A stretch of DNA of 42,695 nt from a virus: IMG/VR virus record IMGVR_UViG_3300022837_000018, positions 1-42,695 of that record. One strand, written 5' to 3'. Below, piece after piece: positions 20,201 through 25,768 of this stretch (the stretch's first letter is position 1; each line of letters starts with the position of its first letter). The notes under the pieces are model-generated. The model was not told the DNA's origin. It saw only the letters and a list, made by a program, of their open reading frames with translations, and searched no databases. The position numbers and the translations under genes are program-made.

Positions 20201-21334
20201 TGACGCTGGTATGAATTTGGATAATGCAAATCTTTCCATTCCAAATTCAAGACTTCCATACAATGCGCCCATTCCAAGTCTTGCGAGTGGGTCAGACTCT
20301 TGGCCCTTATCTTTCTTGTACTCGTCATAAGTTTCAATTCCAGAACCGAACGATACGGCTGATAATCCTACAACATTTGCCAAGCCTATTGCCCCTGCTA
20401 CCGGTGCGGATATAGGCTTTGTCACTACTGCTGCCAAAATACCTGCTGTATAGGGGACAACGGATCCTATTTTATATCCCCAAGATTCTGTGTCTCTGGT
20501 TTCGTTCAGCTCGTCTGCCTCCTTGTCTCGGTCTGCTGCGTACTCCCTTAATCCTGCTCCTATGCCCGTATCTATTCCCGATGCTTGCAGCCTTTTTTGT
20601 TCTAGGTAATTCATCGCCTTAGCTAGGTAAGGCGTCACCCCACCAGACCCCGAATTCGCTGCAAGCGTAAGATCTGCTGCTTCTGATATGCCTTTTGCCC
20701 CTAATGATTTAACCTTTTCCCATGACGGATGAATACCGTCAACAAAATCCTCGTACCAAGCTTTGTCAATCTTCGGTTTTTGGGCTTGAGCTACTGGTTT
20801 TGGGGCATTGTAAGCCTCTAAAATCTTTGAATTTTTAATCCGCTCCAATTCAGGATCGTTCATCACGCCTAGATTTCCTAGGTTTTTTGCGCTTTCAGAC
20901 TGCTTGATAGTCTGAGCTGTCTGTTCCCGTGTTAAGGATTGACCATTGGCTGAATAGCTGGGGGTTTCTGTAGGATTGATGCCTTTGGGCAGTTCTGGCA
21001 TGAACTGATCCAAGGTGCCTCCAACTGTTCCGGGCATAGGCACCGGAGAAGGAGGAGTTGGCATATCCTTTAATAATGGGGAAAAGCCCTGTCTGCCTGT
21101 TTGTGGCGTTGGTACTTGACTAGGGTTTGAAAAAATTGGGGGTTGGTTAATAGGTTGTGCTGGTGCCGCTGGTGCTGGTGTTGTTTTTTGGCTAGAACCT
21201 GCGTTCACTTCCAAATACATATCCTTTAACGATTTCTTTGGTTTAGGAGTAGCATTTTGATTACTTACAGCATTACTGGATTTATTTGCAGAATCTTTAA
21301 GTTTTGCAAATCTGGACTTTTCTTGTTTTTGCAT
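5285..21334 (-). CDS. Giant polyvalent virion protein: DarB-like methylase-helicase with zincin, ParB-like and ART domains
   Basis: A 5349-residue protein, probably carried in the virion and injected to protect phage DNA. Regions in order: Pro/Gln-rich start; Gly/Ala hydrophobic stretch about 290-335; a GrpE-like patch about 1040-1110 (weak); DdrB/ParB-like region about 1190-1310 with GNNRSDAI at 1282; low-complexity linker about 1850-1980; N6-adenine methylase with DPSSGIGNYFG at 2140 and NIPFG at 2205; SF2/SNF2-type helicase with GAGKT at 2809, DESQ at 2973 and QRNGRALRQG at 3317; zincin-like HEVIGH at 3761; LPD23-type region with HEIQH at 4052; ADP-ribosyltransferase (ART-PolyVal type) with YHGT at 4237; LPD38-like C-terminus with NFNRKG at 4940. 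P1 DarB is the closest known parallel. ATG 21334-21332 overlaps the upstream TGA by one base and is preferred over the TTG just before it. Confidence 0.85.
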   Translation of the reverse strand: MQKQEKSRFAKLKDSANKSSNAVSNQNATPKPKKSLKDMYLEVNAGSSQKTTPAPAAPAQPINQPPIFSNPSQVPTPQTGRQGFSPLLKDMPTPPSPVPMPGTVGGTLDQFMPELPKGINPTETPSYSANGQSLTREQTAQTIKQSESAKNLGNLGVMNDPELERIKNSKILEAYNAPKPVAQAQKPKIDKAWYEDFVDGIHPSWEKVKSLGAKGISEAADLTLAANSGSGGVTPYLAKAMNYLEQKRLQASGIDTGIGAGLREYAADRDKEADELNETRDTESWGYKIGSVVPYTAGILAAVVTKPISAPVAGAIGLANVVGLSAVSFGSGIETYDEYKKDKGQESDPLARLGMGALYGSLEFGMERFALSKFIPASVQAKLSKSVIDVMGAGPVVEKTAKDLITDFANSSQSRATLVEGVLKSAERGFVIEGSTESATTFGQEFSNYLFQERKDWKKPIEILKESGESYVLGGVMGVAIGPISFAANRIENQQRRSAAQTLVFAEMADNSGAVEIVGPAKSKPKTGQRTTASGSVEGTIGQEMFYNAIRANGTTTTVSENDINRVFQIKPETFTELLKGKSQGQALQENRANEAATQSANQESDTIRGEYQAMTFQGQDGVQMISAAQFNGEKVFVTAMFPDGNAVIQKPGEEKKVVSSLGLSEQETMPFDQFIETFGPVPEQTQVFDPANPIQIGEKIPIDGQEFKVSSVNLEEGIVQLENEDGTIFETIPVADFQQFRQPQQAEAVPQANEGAEKLRGMFTPKEDITPKPQQDEKISEEGSVLEGLPGNRDEGQRGQEGAELRPQEGNKEEVIENEPPTGAQESTVDNTIAADYLLTGGIGTILSTDYLLKGISGVFSKADKKITEIRNRYAKELAEKNLVDIKNLIGTETYNRMISEIREVIGQDYNGSEEIQSILDEVLKFPTGMPQRIGNQIESRLDRFENSQNEPATGAITPQSPDAPLQPAKPIVAAAKQSTPKNVPEKPVGQRADGEVQVAKRGEKQINKGMKDLREGVIANDPIKILNALNTLQRNIDAGAEIDQDQSDIIEKMTAKAKAAGYEIVDLKGQKFNEGMRLIVSSSIEDKTLSEGVEIITKVLKPQINGPNGKMIQAAEVIVSVGIKPTNQPNEPAVQQAKPNEEQKGGVIAPLAPKSELKDSLSETARKQGFKEKDGVRYDRQKPIEGPKGKEVNLEFSKDISEKASYAVIESAQIQPSHKKGAQNVMHFIPEAQPKNRKTDSSQESARKIADKLDPEKISQSPNPYSGAPIVNSRGEVIQGNNRSDAIQQYWENSPKDPSNYRKYLVDNAVSFGLNPDDIQGMKNPVLVRMTNISDARAIELGNYDVKDIESGGERGIDPITTTNKMSKADKKAMLNFMGQSSGNTLTEIVRDQVGKITKYLYDKGIINSTQLETILNKATGEVKPNGIEDISNIYKQFIFQGGDTNIPELFNAMPDRAQKALEKSIPDILNAPTPILSEIQDSITALNQFSSSGVERFSDWINQPDMFMGGIAPSEKFSRLSLSLVKKYDAAKTQTEIAKLFKEYNSLTTGTPGDLLRSPVQGISPKDAVKQVFGIDHDPIQFNVKDGDTKQIIGSDESIQDRQEPEPARGSDGVSPETKPKQEPGSSSAGTKPKVKAIPIGAKGVGNNTSESLKAREEELKARMKAKLAQFGKNRGNLTTGGITQEDLTLIGEIITDASELGIVKFNQLMKWIAENMGNDFLKQHYKALKATYVQVQILNDNPENEDFNEIFNSKVEDSLFEEEKAEAEPAKKPIKSAKDLNEAMDKPKPSKKRIKDEQQNLSEKPKTGKLPYASNVKLISKKQTEIGIEYKFMQDLESGGKETRVVYSDNPDIVFPKSFQTAEDLIKFRSEAIDYKNPNQTPLKTDKEDGKQGQGSKGQVGEKAGTGPKGPQPSNVSGSEKDGQAGPVRTGQTGTGQSNDGQAEGAGVRPDNSRGNGKSDSDGGNSKPRGAGNTNTDKFSGSSKSEVEERASRKKKNKENFKIDKGFEYPDTFKPAERFDQNIKAMELLTEMIEQGRTQATPEEKQILFAYSGFGGLSDVARDPSRYYERFDSETQKNRVIKVQELVKRLDPDGSKRVFETLKASINTAHFTEPEIIRAHYDLLAMMGFQSGKILDPSSGIGNYFGSMPESMMVNSTLTGVEMDYFTAEIFRRLYPGSKMFNQPLQESSIGENSQDLTITNIPFGTAKLYDPSWKGKKQPIYRTSLQKIHNYFVVKMIESTKEGGLSVILTSSSVLDTPGNQSVRQYMADNTRFIGAVRLPNTAFKGASGTKVVTDIIFLQKRKAGEAINQTHQFVESKEQKADGSKFSINEYFITNPQNILGEIKGGGQYSNESGYTVDGSSTDLRSRIVKALSKDAKTVSYTVSQDKTIDGRQTEAYKGDKAIRAGNVFEKNGAFYEVTAKDDKGGLIGEKFNVFKKYEQPFRDFIEVRNILNELIDQERFGLGDEVLNPLRKKLQGQYNAFYKAHGRLNEYKNDFSNDIDSYQVIALELIDQKGKFKGLADIFSKRTINPDIRPTKADSPQEAILISLNEYNRINPVRMQELIGEDWVAQSKGMLFELPNGSYESRDQYLSGNIFEKIEQVKDNPKFSENLEELEKVLPIAIPIELIAVPLGARYVNTETYSEFLREVLGYGSNLKVNYLEGLDSYKINARIDSKEFKTNRVESNEIIEKAFSDQTIRVNDTINNGDGTTTTVFNPVETAAAAAAIEKFKTAWRTWLAKNKDKGDEIAATYNRLFNSTVKRKFDGKHMNFPGLRGVKLRPHQSDAINMIIQNNGGVIDHIVGAGKTFIMVAGAMELKRLGVAKKPLIIGKKSTVPQIAEAFMKAYPGAKILAPSETDFSAAKRKKILSQIAINDWDAIILTHENFGNIEPDPETARQVIDDEIELLRLSVEDMQGGSQTPMTRTQIKGLEKRIENLEAKLKKLSDTTKDKEIMDFGKLGIDHIMVDESQSFKNLNYSTVHNNVAGLGSKEGAQKTFNLLMGIRHLQKIHKGDKGTTFLSGTPISNTMAELYLILKYLRPQKLVDIGISTFDSWAKTFAEKTNELEFGVSGMLKAKERFRRFVNVPELAKLYTDIADVRNDSNLKLPKPRIKGGKEDFVLIKPSKNLEQFYKKLIYYASTGNGDVLDIPDFDSTSDAAKKAKMLKVTDLATKASIDLRLIYPDAPYDPTSKLAIVAADVAKQYKEASKHKGVSLVFMDSGKTSQYNLSFNGEQEIKRILVEEYKIPAIEIQLMTNHKTDKKKEVLFPKVNSGEIRILIGSTETMGTGVNVQERIVSLHHVDIPWRPSDYEQRNGRALRQGNLIAEEFYNNEVDVKVYGVERSLDAYKFELLSIKQAFIDQIKSGATADRIMDEGEGDEESGASFAEFMAAATGNPVIKEKAKNDKLLDQLSTSRQAFNSSIGRASSDIKRETDAITNSKAVITQLDKYNSIAQKSGILDEYPITVKGKKFEKVTQAGEALLKINPYTEQQLDGMKRGGETVSPHASVLGWDLYLFNKIKPDGGKTVYYQIAVNDTNGRRLYPDSSVLSGSPVYAINTIKSYTTTEIKYIIDRNEQRVKQAEKSIGQAEKVIQEVWPDEAKYQKALQDQERIAEEVTEMNKLEGESNKSDEDVFRPMFQDAPNPDDVRFSKPSTASDLNRILDGEQKPTKKAQEITDKAAKFTENWNNAPEIVVLQNSKEALAQFPDLAQQYSEEDLNQVPALFIKDATTGEPKAVLIASHSYLSGKGAVEKAILHEVIGHYGVREFLKQQANGDRKKYVDSYVAFMQQVFDAKKADPVLADISQRYFGKKPSELSANEQTIIGDEYLAKLAEDGVQDQWIDRAITKFRQILRDLGITLGLSDSEIRAMLGNSRRIVMGPNGSMMVREGIDETNLPREMIIGEKGARNLDQQEEATIRIDNLGVAREMEAAKKDAATIRLATGWEKGADGKWRYEVMDIDFVENIDNRLKASEKARTKNGVDLVEFVNDNNLFKAYPALRWIKVVMDNKSGSYGSFNKLKGDGGFGQITINPDKHQNDKQILSTLLHEIQHAIQQKEGFASGGNINDVALKEKLSAAGVKTREELNEKIKTLKSEYKIIYNRWEDRAFAKRYKGQTEESRNLLREWQRINNQIKDLESNTYDFQKAFRLYQRIAGEVESRNVESRANLSLEERRTQTLQSTEDVSREDQIFLENASGPAMSMTQPQTQSAAFKKWFGDSKIVDSNGEPLVVYHGTDKDISTFNTQGSLRPSFFSSSAELGQKYAQEKSKKSGLNQNNYPVYLHISNPMIVDANGSMWDSISVRGIENNDNAIRDLGKKGVNEITTNIAAKIAEKSGFDGVVIKNVFDAYGYNRDAPKSTIYAVFSPTQIKSATGNSGAFDGENSDIRFMKVGSTQADFTAINVRNFNEAKLSWFERKVIEPLQDRMIRSKKLIQSKTNGNVSDAADFYTKENLASGKTLEKARVFKKDLWNPLIKTANKIKNATGLTPEDISNYLKFKHHGERKAYFIEEYTQLGKEIPTDDKWPTGMTDEEAADGIAAFETSVDKAMVDQLNQQVRAISHYTSMERYQSGMITKETFDDLMTRYENYVPLTDWSGMESTNDKVYTLLMSAKGRTSESADPLPFLFTAAQEAIMRGEKNRTKQSVLEFVKENVDPGRYFIRNAFYLNTKSKDENGNDIWIETMNKPTAAQMANGDAMRSFDPAVHRHVQQQGDQVAVLDVMVKGKKVFIEFKDVNYNDPKAAKYGIVPTIKNMNQDQVPGFFEKLRPYTRWLSSMYTQYSPEFGIRNLIRDVGFGTFNILVEQDATIARKTIGKMGKSAITLGKFLKNEEYPTGKDGQMLREFMEEGALTGYTELQSAAEVFAQTKKEIDKADKEGIWRRGGNAAIKPIQLFGQGLEIYNKTMENSMRFSYYKTLREEGMSKQQSAAKAKDLTVNFNRKGRSSGVMGTIFIFFNASVQGTERLARSFTNPKTAKKALGYAGGIMAAGMMQSLLLGMLDEEDEDGRSYYEKIPDYVRKNHVILPNLFSDTPGDYIKIPLPYGLNIFYAFGESIGRTMMGKSDIEKEAMGMLGASTNVFSPIGGYDFTSDQNGFQQAMMLASPSVIQPLADLGFNRNFAGRPIYRENFTTNQFKLPDSQMYFEGVNPFIKESTTFMNKISGGNEVVSGKIDINPEWLEYGMEQYLGGPVQFTKNIATTVAEVISGENILEDPFIRKVPFVRSFVQKTGSDFEARASFYENRDKAITAVEAFEKMQEAGLSEDAAKFYEKNKGLIGLSETYKGYETLVKDLNKLIGEMKSSDKELYKDDIEKLYEDRTKIMRGFNRKYGEVMYKNRPNPIKEILNMK
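15361..15657 (-). CDS. Candidate overprinted gene inside the giant gene (+1 frame)
   Basis: A 98-residue ORF in the +1 frame relative to the giant gene, same strand. It starts with ATG after A-rich sequence (aaaacagacaaagaag), the usual start context in this window. The product looks like a real soluble helical protein: it has a charged N-terminus (RLAKRLEQGLKDHNQAMYL), then KKTGKLDQYVLDKQEQA and RLRGQGYDLITAEEMVNPIL. That pattern recalls small TnpV-like phage proteins. In the same bases the giant protein is a Gly/Gln/Ser/Pro-rich linker with no evident fold. It could be a nested gene, a domain reached by frameshifting, or a chance result of the biased composition, since the opposite strand is open here too. 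Confidence 0.35.
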   Translation of the reverse strand: MENKDREVKGRLAKRLEQGLKDHNQAMYLDLKKTGKLDQYVLDKQEQANQMMDRLRGQGYDLITAEEMVNPILMEAIVSQEEQETPTPTSFQDLLKAK

Positions 21335-22614
21335 CAATTTTGTCTTTTTGCTAGGGATAAAATCATATCAATCGCTTCTTCTTCGTTCTCTGCAATACCT
21401 GCGTTAAGTAGATCATTGATCTCGTCTATTAAAAATTGAGCTGTTTCAGGGTCTTGATTTTCCTCATTTTCAAAATCAAATGCGTTAATCTTGCTTGCAT
21501 TTTGGATAACTTTTTGTCCGCTTGAGCTCATAATAGCCATTTTCTCCTTTTCCGTAAGGTTTTCCCCTGCTGCTTGCTGTCCAATGTTAAATCCTTGGCC
21601 GGGAGTGAATGGCTGTCCTACCCCTTGCGGAGTAGACGCTTGACTTCCCTCATCCCCTTGAATTCCCATATTCATTATTTCTGCGTCCATCAACTCGTTT
21701 TTGCCCGGATTATACTCTCGGACCTGCTTGAGCTGTGCATCTATTGCCTCTAATTGTCCTTTGTCTCGGAAAGAATCTAGCCCTTGCTTCTGAGCTTCCA
21801 GCTGATCAATCATTGCTTTTTTGCCTCTTTGAAGTGTTGGTATATCGAATTTCGGCTTTTCTGGACCTGTTCTTCCGTTACCGCTGCCAATCTGCTTTTT
21901 TCTGTTGATTTCAGTTTTGAACTGCAATCCTTTTGCTTTCAGGTAATCATCATACGCATTTTGCCCGTATGGATTAATACCAACGGATTCCATCTCCCTA
22001 ATTTGATCAGCTTCTGACTTGGCTAACAATTGATTAAGCGCAGCACTGGCTCTTTGCTGCTGGACGGCAATTCTATTTTCCTGATCAATAGTCTGGTCAA
22101 CTTCACGGTTTTGTAATCCAGTGTTCGCTTGATCGACCTGAAAACCTCGATTGGTCCAGTCTTGCAACCTGTTGCGGTAATCATTGTCCATGACTTGCAA
22201 CTGATTCATGTTGAATGGCGTGACTCCGTCTGGCACAAATGGCGCATCGCCACCTGCTGCGACTCCTGCAAGTCCTGCAAGTCCTGAAAAACCTTTGGAA
22301 AAGGCATTCATCTTGGCCCTGCGCTGGATGATTCCTTCCTGCTCGGTGTCTCGGGTTGGCTTGGGCTGCATCATTTCGTACATGGCAAACCTGCTTTGCC
22401 CTGTCTGTGCTGGTTGTCCACCCTGCTGCGGTTGACCCTGCATTAATGGGTTTCCTCCCTGCGGCTGAAGCTCTGGAATGGGTTGGTTCTGGAACTGTGG
22501 AGAAGTCCTCATTCCTGCTGCTGCCTGATTGTTTTCAGTACTAATCTTCCGCCCGAAGTTGTCCTTGCCAAGTAGTCGGGCGAAGAAGTTGTTTTTTGTG
22601 TTTGTGATTGCCAT
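21334..22614 (-). CDS. Gln/Gly-rich probable ejection or internal virion protein
   Basis: A 426-residue protein with a disordered N-terminus rich in Gln, Pro and Gly (about residues 30-90), a short Gly/Ala hydrophobic segment near 108-122 (FSGLAGLAGVAAGG), and a long helical, probably coiled-coil centre about 130-310 rich in Gln, Asn, Glu and Lys. The C-terminus is acidic and helical (EEEAIDMILSL). This composition is usual for podovirus ejection proteins and pilot proteins. Its stop TGA overlaps the ATG of the giant gene by one base and its start overlaps the previous stop (TAATG), so all three proteins are probably made in linked amounts. The exact role is inferred from position. Confidence 0.6.
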   Translation of the reverse strand: MAITNTKNNFFARLLGKDNFGRKISTENNQAAAGMRTSPQFQNQPIPELQPQGGNPLMQGQPQQGGQPAQTGQSRFAMYEMMQPKPTRDTEQEGIIQRRAKMNAFSKGFSGLAGLAGVAAGGDAPFVPDGVTPFNMNQLQVMDNDYRNRLQDWTNRGFQVDQANTGLQNREVDQTIDQENRIAVQQQRASAALNQLLAKSEADQIREMESVGINPYGQNAYDDYLKAKGLQFKTEINRKKQIGSGNGRTGPEKPKFDIPTLQRGKKAMIDQLEAQKQGLDSFRDKGQLEAIDAQLKQVREYNPGKNELMDAEIMNMGIQGDEGSQASTPQGVGQPFTPGQGFNIGQQAAGENLTEKEKMAIMSSSGQKVIQNASKINAFDFENEENQDPETAQFLIDEINDLLNAGIAENEEEAIDMILSLAKRQN

Positions 22615-23258
22615 TATCTGTTTGCGAAAAATGGTTGGTTAGGGTTCGTGAAGTTCAGTTTATTGTTCCCTGCTCCTGAATTAATTCTCATTCCTGCTGC
22701 TGGACTTGCCATTCCTGCTCCTGATTTACCCATACCTCCCAGCATCTTGTCGAACACCCCTGCGTTCATGGCTCCGTCAATACCTCCCTGCATACCTCCA
22801 ACAATGTTATTCATTGAATTCTGCTGATTCTGTCTGTTGGCAAAACCTACGGAAAACAGTTGTCCTAGCGCACCCTGATACATCTGTTGATTTCGTTGCC
22901 TCCAAAGACTTGCCTGACCTGCCATGCCTGAATATGCCCCCTGCTTAGCCTTCATGTTCTGACCCATCATTGCGATACGTGCCTCATCTGTCAGTCCGTT
23001 CATGTTTGCGCTGGCATTGATATCGTCCATGTTTGAGCTGGAGTTCTCGTCAATCTGGCGCATGGTGCTTAATCCTTCGCTTGAATCGAAGTAATCTTGA
23101 CCCATCTGGCTCTTGTAGATGTCTGTAAGTCCCGAAATACCTTTGGAAGCTTTTTCCTCTTCTCGCTTTCTTCGCTTGCCTCCCAACAGATTTCCGATTA
23201 GTCCGGTTACGGCTGGTATGGCTGAGATTCCTGCTGCTGCTAATAGTGGTAATGGCAT
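22614..23258 (-). CDS. Small Gly/Met/Asn-rich ejection or internal virion protein
   Basis: A 214-residue protein. The N-terminal segment PLPLLAAAGISAIPAVTGLIGNLLGG (about residues 2-27) is an Ala/Gly-rich membrane-active type helix, followed by a basic RRKREEEK cluster, a helical centre and a Gly/Met/Asn-rich C-terminal third. Hydrophobic glycine-rich N-termini of this kind are typical of phage DNA-injection proteins that enter the host membrane. It is the first gene of the ejection block and overlaps the next gene by one base (TAATG). An intrinsic terminator lies just 21 bases before its start. Family not certain. Confidence 0.6.
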   Translation of the reverse strand: MPLPLLAAAGISAIPAVTGLIGNLLGGKRRKREEEKASKGISGLTDIYKSQMGQDYFDSSEGLSTMRQIDENSSSNMDDINASANMNGLTDEARIAMMGQNMKAKQGAYSGMAGQASLWRQRNQQMYQGALGQLFSVGFANRQNQQNSMNNIVGGMQGGIDGAMNAGVFDKMLGGMGKSGAGMASPAAGMRINSGAGNNKLNFTNPNQPFFANR

Positions 23259-23278
23259 GGCTGGTGTGGTTTAAATGC

Positions 23279-23314
23279 AAAAAAGGCCATGAAGATAAAT
23301 TCTACATGGCCCTT
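23279..23314 (-). terminator. Intrinsic terminator between packaging and ejection genes
   Basis: Read on the minus strand: GGCCATG (23311-23305), a 13-base loop, CATGGCC (23291-23285) and then a T6 run (23284-23279). The hairpin lies directly before the start of the gene at 23258, so terminase transcripts should end or be reduced here, and a separate promoter is probably needed for the ejection, giant and portal genes. A weak promoter-like string, TAGTATTTTG, lies upstream of the hairpin. Confidence 0.7.
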
Positions 23315-23428
23315 GGGCTGTTATTGGCAAGCAAAATACTAATTTATGGCGAATTAATAAAGAAGATTGGTTATTAATTTAGGAAATGGATTATATTTGG
23401 GTTCTATGATAGTTTTTTGTTTGTGATT

Positions 23429-23460
23429 AATCCCCTGCCTTTGGTTGGGGATTTTTTTTT
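23429..23460 (+). terminator. Plus-strand intrinsic terminator in the same gap
   Basis: AATCCCC (23429-23435), an 11-base loop, GGGGATT (23447-23453) and a run of T to 23460. It is oriented for plus-strand transcripts although no plus-strand gene ends here, so it may stop antisense transcription. Read on the minus strand there is no T-run after the hairpin. The rest of 23259-23474 shows no gene. Confidence 0.6.
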
Positions 23461-23474
23461 GGTCAGGAATATCC

Positions 23475-23762
23475 TTAATAGGTCATTCTCATTTCCTGAG
23501 TAGTTAACTCCCGATAGCAGCGTTCAAAAACGTCCTTTGGTGACCATGATAAGTAACCGTCCTCATATTGAACTTTGTACCCGTTTCCATAAGATTCTTG
23601 ACCTTCCTGCCATTTGCCTTGTGAGCGAAGCCAAGATTCATGATTCATTGGCTCTGCTCTAACTACCTTCGTTCCAATGTAAACTTTGCCAATTTTTGTT
23701 GGACTTTGTGTTATAGTAGTCTTTGCTGACAACTCTTCTGTTAATGATTTCATGTTTTCCAT
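23475..23762 (-). CDS. Small phage protein with GYLSWSPKDVFE motif
   Basis: A 95-residue protein starting at ATG 23762-23760 (MENMKSL). Longer upstream starts would overlap the large terminase and are not preferred. It contains KIGKVYIGTKVVRAEPM in the middle and VQYEDGYLSWSPKDVFERCYR near the end, the latter split here at residue boundaries of a pattern common in small phage proteins of unknown function. It is probably a compact beta-rich fold. It lies 20 bases after the large terminase stop and ahead of a terminator, so it is probably the last gene of the packaging transcript. Function unknown. Confidence 0.6.
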   Translation of the reverse strand: MENMKSLTEELSAKTTITQSPTKIGKVYIGTKVVRAEPMNHESWLRSQGKWQEGQESYGNGYKVQYEDGYLSWSPKDVFERCYRELTTQEMRMTY

Positions 23763-23782
23763 TTTATAATTTAGTTTAAGTT

Positions 23783-25768
23783 TTAAAAACTCGCAATATT
23801 CCCGGCTGATTTCCTGCGAACAATCGGTTTTAATTCGATCATTTTTACCGGAGGCATGTAGTCCAGGCATCCCCACGCTCCAAGACCGTCAACAATTACG
23901 TGATCATCGTGCGCTCCCTCAACTGCTCCGGTCTTTCCGTTGCCTTTGTTCTCGAATGAATCTGCCTGATCCATAGACCTTTCATCGTAATTCATAATCG
24001 CATCATCCCGATAGGCTGCATTGAGTGAATTCAGGATCATTGGCTTGGTCTGTGCATTCATGTGGAACCCGTACAAAGCTGGCATACCTTTTATGATCTG
24101 TTCTGGGTTGGTTCTGCAGAATATATTCCCGTAATGCCCGATAATTTCATCCACCAAGGTATAAAACTGATCTCCTTCATCGAATGTGCTGGTGTCCTCT
24201 CGCATTTTGTTGATCTCTGGAATGAAGAAGGCATTGTCATAGGTTTTACATAGCTGCACCGCTTTCCATGCCAAGTGATCAAAGTCAATATGTCCAGCCC
24301 ATGTTGCCACAAGCTCAGGAAGTCCGGCGTCCATCATCCAGAATCTATCCCAAACCTTGATTACCGATTCATCTGACTCCTTGCTTCGCCCTCCAATATC
24401 CAGGGTGACTAGGTAGCGGTTCTCATACTTCACATCGGGAAACGTCTCAGGCATGGCCCATACTGATAGATTACCCTCGTTTGCTTTCTCTATTCGAATA
24501 TTGTTAAGCGATTCAGGACCTTTGTTTGCATCTCCGTAGATATCCCCACGAAATAGCGGAGGTTTGCAGAATCTTCTGGCCTGTGCGATAACTCGCATCG
24601 GGAAGAATCTCGCTCCGGAAGATTGGAAGGCTTCAACATCGTTGGAGGGAAATTCCGAACACATACTTACCCGATCACCTTTGTATTCGCCTAACTTCTT
24701 GCGATACCATTTGATCCCTTCCAGCGTTGCGCCCTGCTCCCATAGATCAAATTCATCTGTACTCAGGGTTTTAATTAGCTCAATTCGCTCGATTTCGTCT
24801 GCAAATGGGATGTGGTACTTCTCAATTTCATACCATGCCACAAAAACAGGGGTATAGCTTCCTGTTCGCTTGGCTTCGGTCCAGCTTTGGTGAAAGAAAT
24901 TGCCAACTCCTTTGGCTGTTGATTCCATCACTACCATGGTCATTGGCTTCATGTCAATGGTTCCTAGAATCGATTGTATCAAGTCCTCAGGCTTTTTTCC
25001 TTCGGTCTTGCGCCATAGCCCTACCTCAGACAGGTGAGCCATGGCAATATCGTCAGATCGTATGGATTCAGGAGTCTGCATTGAACCAATCGTGATCTTG
25101 TTGGCTCGCTCGGATATAATCTTGATGTTCTGGGTGCCCTCAAATGGTGTAAGGCTCAACGGTTCCCATGGGTAGTTGGTTACTGCTTTTCGAAGCATAG
25201 CCCGGATGTTTGTGGATGCTTGGTTCTGGTGTGCAGCAATTAGGCTGTTCCAGTTCTTCATGTGCCTTGCCTGAATCCAAAACATAAATACCTGCGTGAG
25301 AGTAGATCCACCCCATTGTCTTGCTTTCAGGAGAATGATCCGGATAGGTAGCTTCTTGTCAAACATTCGCATCAATTCCTTGAGCAGCTTCCGTTGTCCG
25401 TTGTTGAGTTTGAATCGTATATCATTCCCTCCGTCCTTGTTTTTGATCAAAATGGAGACAAACGCCCAATATTCAAAGTCAAAGTCCAATCTTCCTTCGT
25501 GAATAGTCTGGAGTAGCTTGGTTAGATCGATTCCTTCGGCTTCTGCGTAGGCTTCTGCGCTTTTATGCTTGCTGGTTACAATAGACTGGATGTGAGGTAT
25601 GCCCAACATGGTTGCTGGTAGTCTTACCGGGGATTTTTGGGTCTTGTAGTAGAAAAAATCAAAGCGATCAATGGGAGATCCTTCGCCCATAATCGGGTCG
25701 TAGTGCGAAAACATGGCCGCAAACCTGCGCTGGTTCTCTTGGATGATGTAGGGAATGGATTGGTTCAA
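23783..25768 (-). CDS. terL: Terminase large subunit
   Basis: A 661-residue packaging motor protein. It cuts concatemeric DNA and pumps it into the capsid through the portal, using ATP. The ATPase half has a Walker A variant, KARQWGGST near residues 148-156, and a hydrophobic strand ending in a Ser-Glu pair (MAHLSEVGLW). The C-terminal nuclease half has LVTLDIGGRSKESD with the expected acidic residues and FFIPEINKMRED, matching the RNase H-like nuclease. The start is TTG, overlapping the TGA of the preceding microprotein (TTGA). The conserved N-terminal pattern (IQENQRRFAAMFSHYDP) begins before the first internal ATG, so TTG is preferred. Confidence 0.9.
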   Translation of the reverse strand: MNQSIPYIIQENQRRFAAMFSHYDPIMGEGSPIDRFDFFYYKTQKSPVRLPATMLGIPHIQSIVTSKHKSAEAYAEAEGIDLTKLLQTIHEGRLDFDFEYWAFVSILIKNKDGGNDIRFKLNNGQRKLLKELMRMFDKKLPIRIILLKARQWGGSTLTQVFMFWIQARHMKNWNSLIAAHQNQASTNIRAMLRKAVTNYPWEPLSLTPFEGTQNIKIISERANKITIGSMQTPESIRSDDIAMAHLSEVGLWRKTEGKKPEDLIQSILGTIDMKPMTMVVMESTAKGVGNFFHQSWTEAKRTGSYTPVFVAWYEIEKYHIPFADEIERIELIKTLSTDEFDLWEQGATLEGIKWYRKKLGEYKGDRVSMCSEFPSNDVEAFQSSGARFFPMRVIAQARRFCKPPLFRGDIYGDANKGPESLNNIRIEKANEGNLSVWAMPETFPDVKYENRYLVTLDIGGRSKESDESVIKVWDRFWMMDAGLPELVATWAGHIDFDHLAWKAVQLCKTYDNAFFIPEINKMREDTSTFDEGDQFYTLVDEIIGHYGNIFCRTNPEQIIKGMPALYGFHMNAQTKPMILNSLNAAYRDDAIMNYDERSMDQADSFENKGNGKTGAVEGAHDDHVIVDGLGAWGCLDYMPPVKMIELKPIVRRKSAGNIASF

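Noticed and set aside
23763-23876. Longer start for the small gene at 23475
   Set aside because: The extra 38 residues lie inside the terL coding end in another frame; ATG 23762 is well placed.
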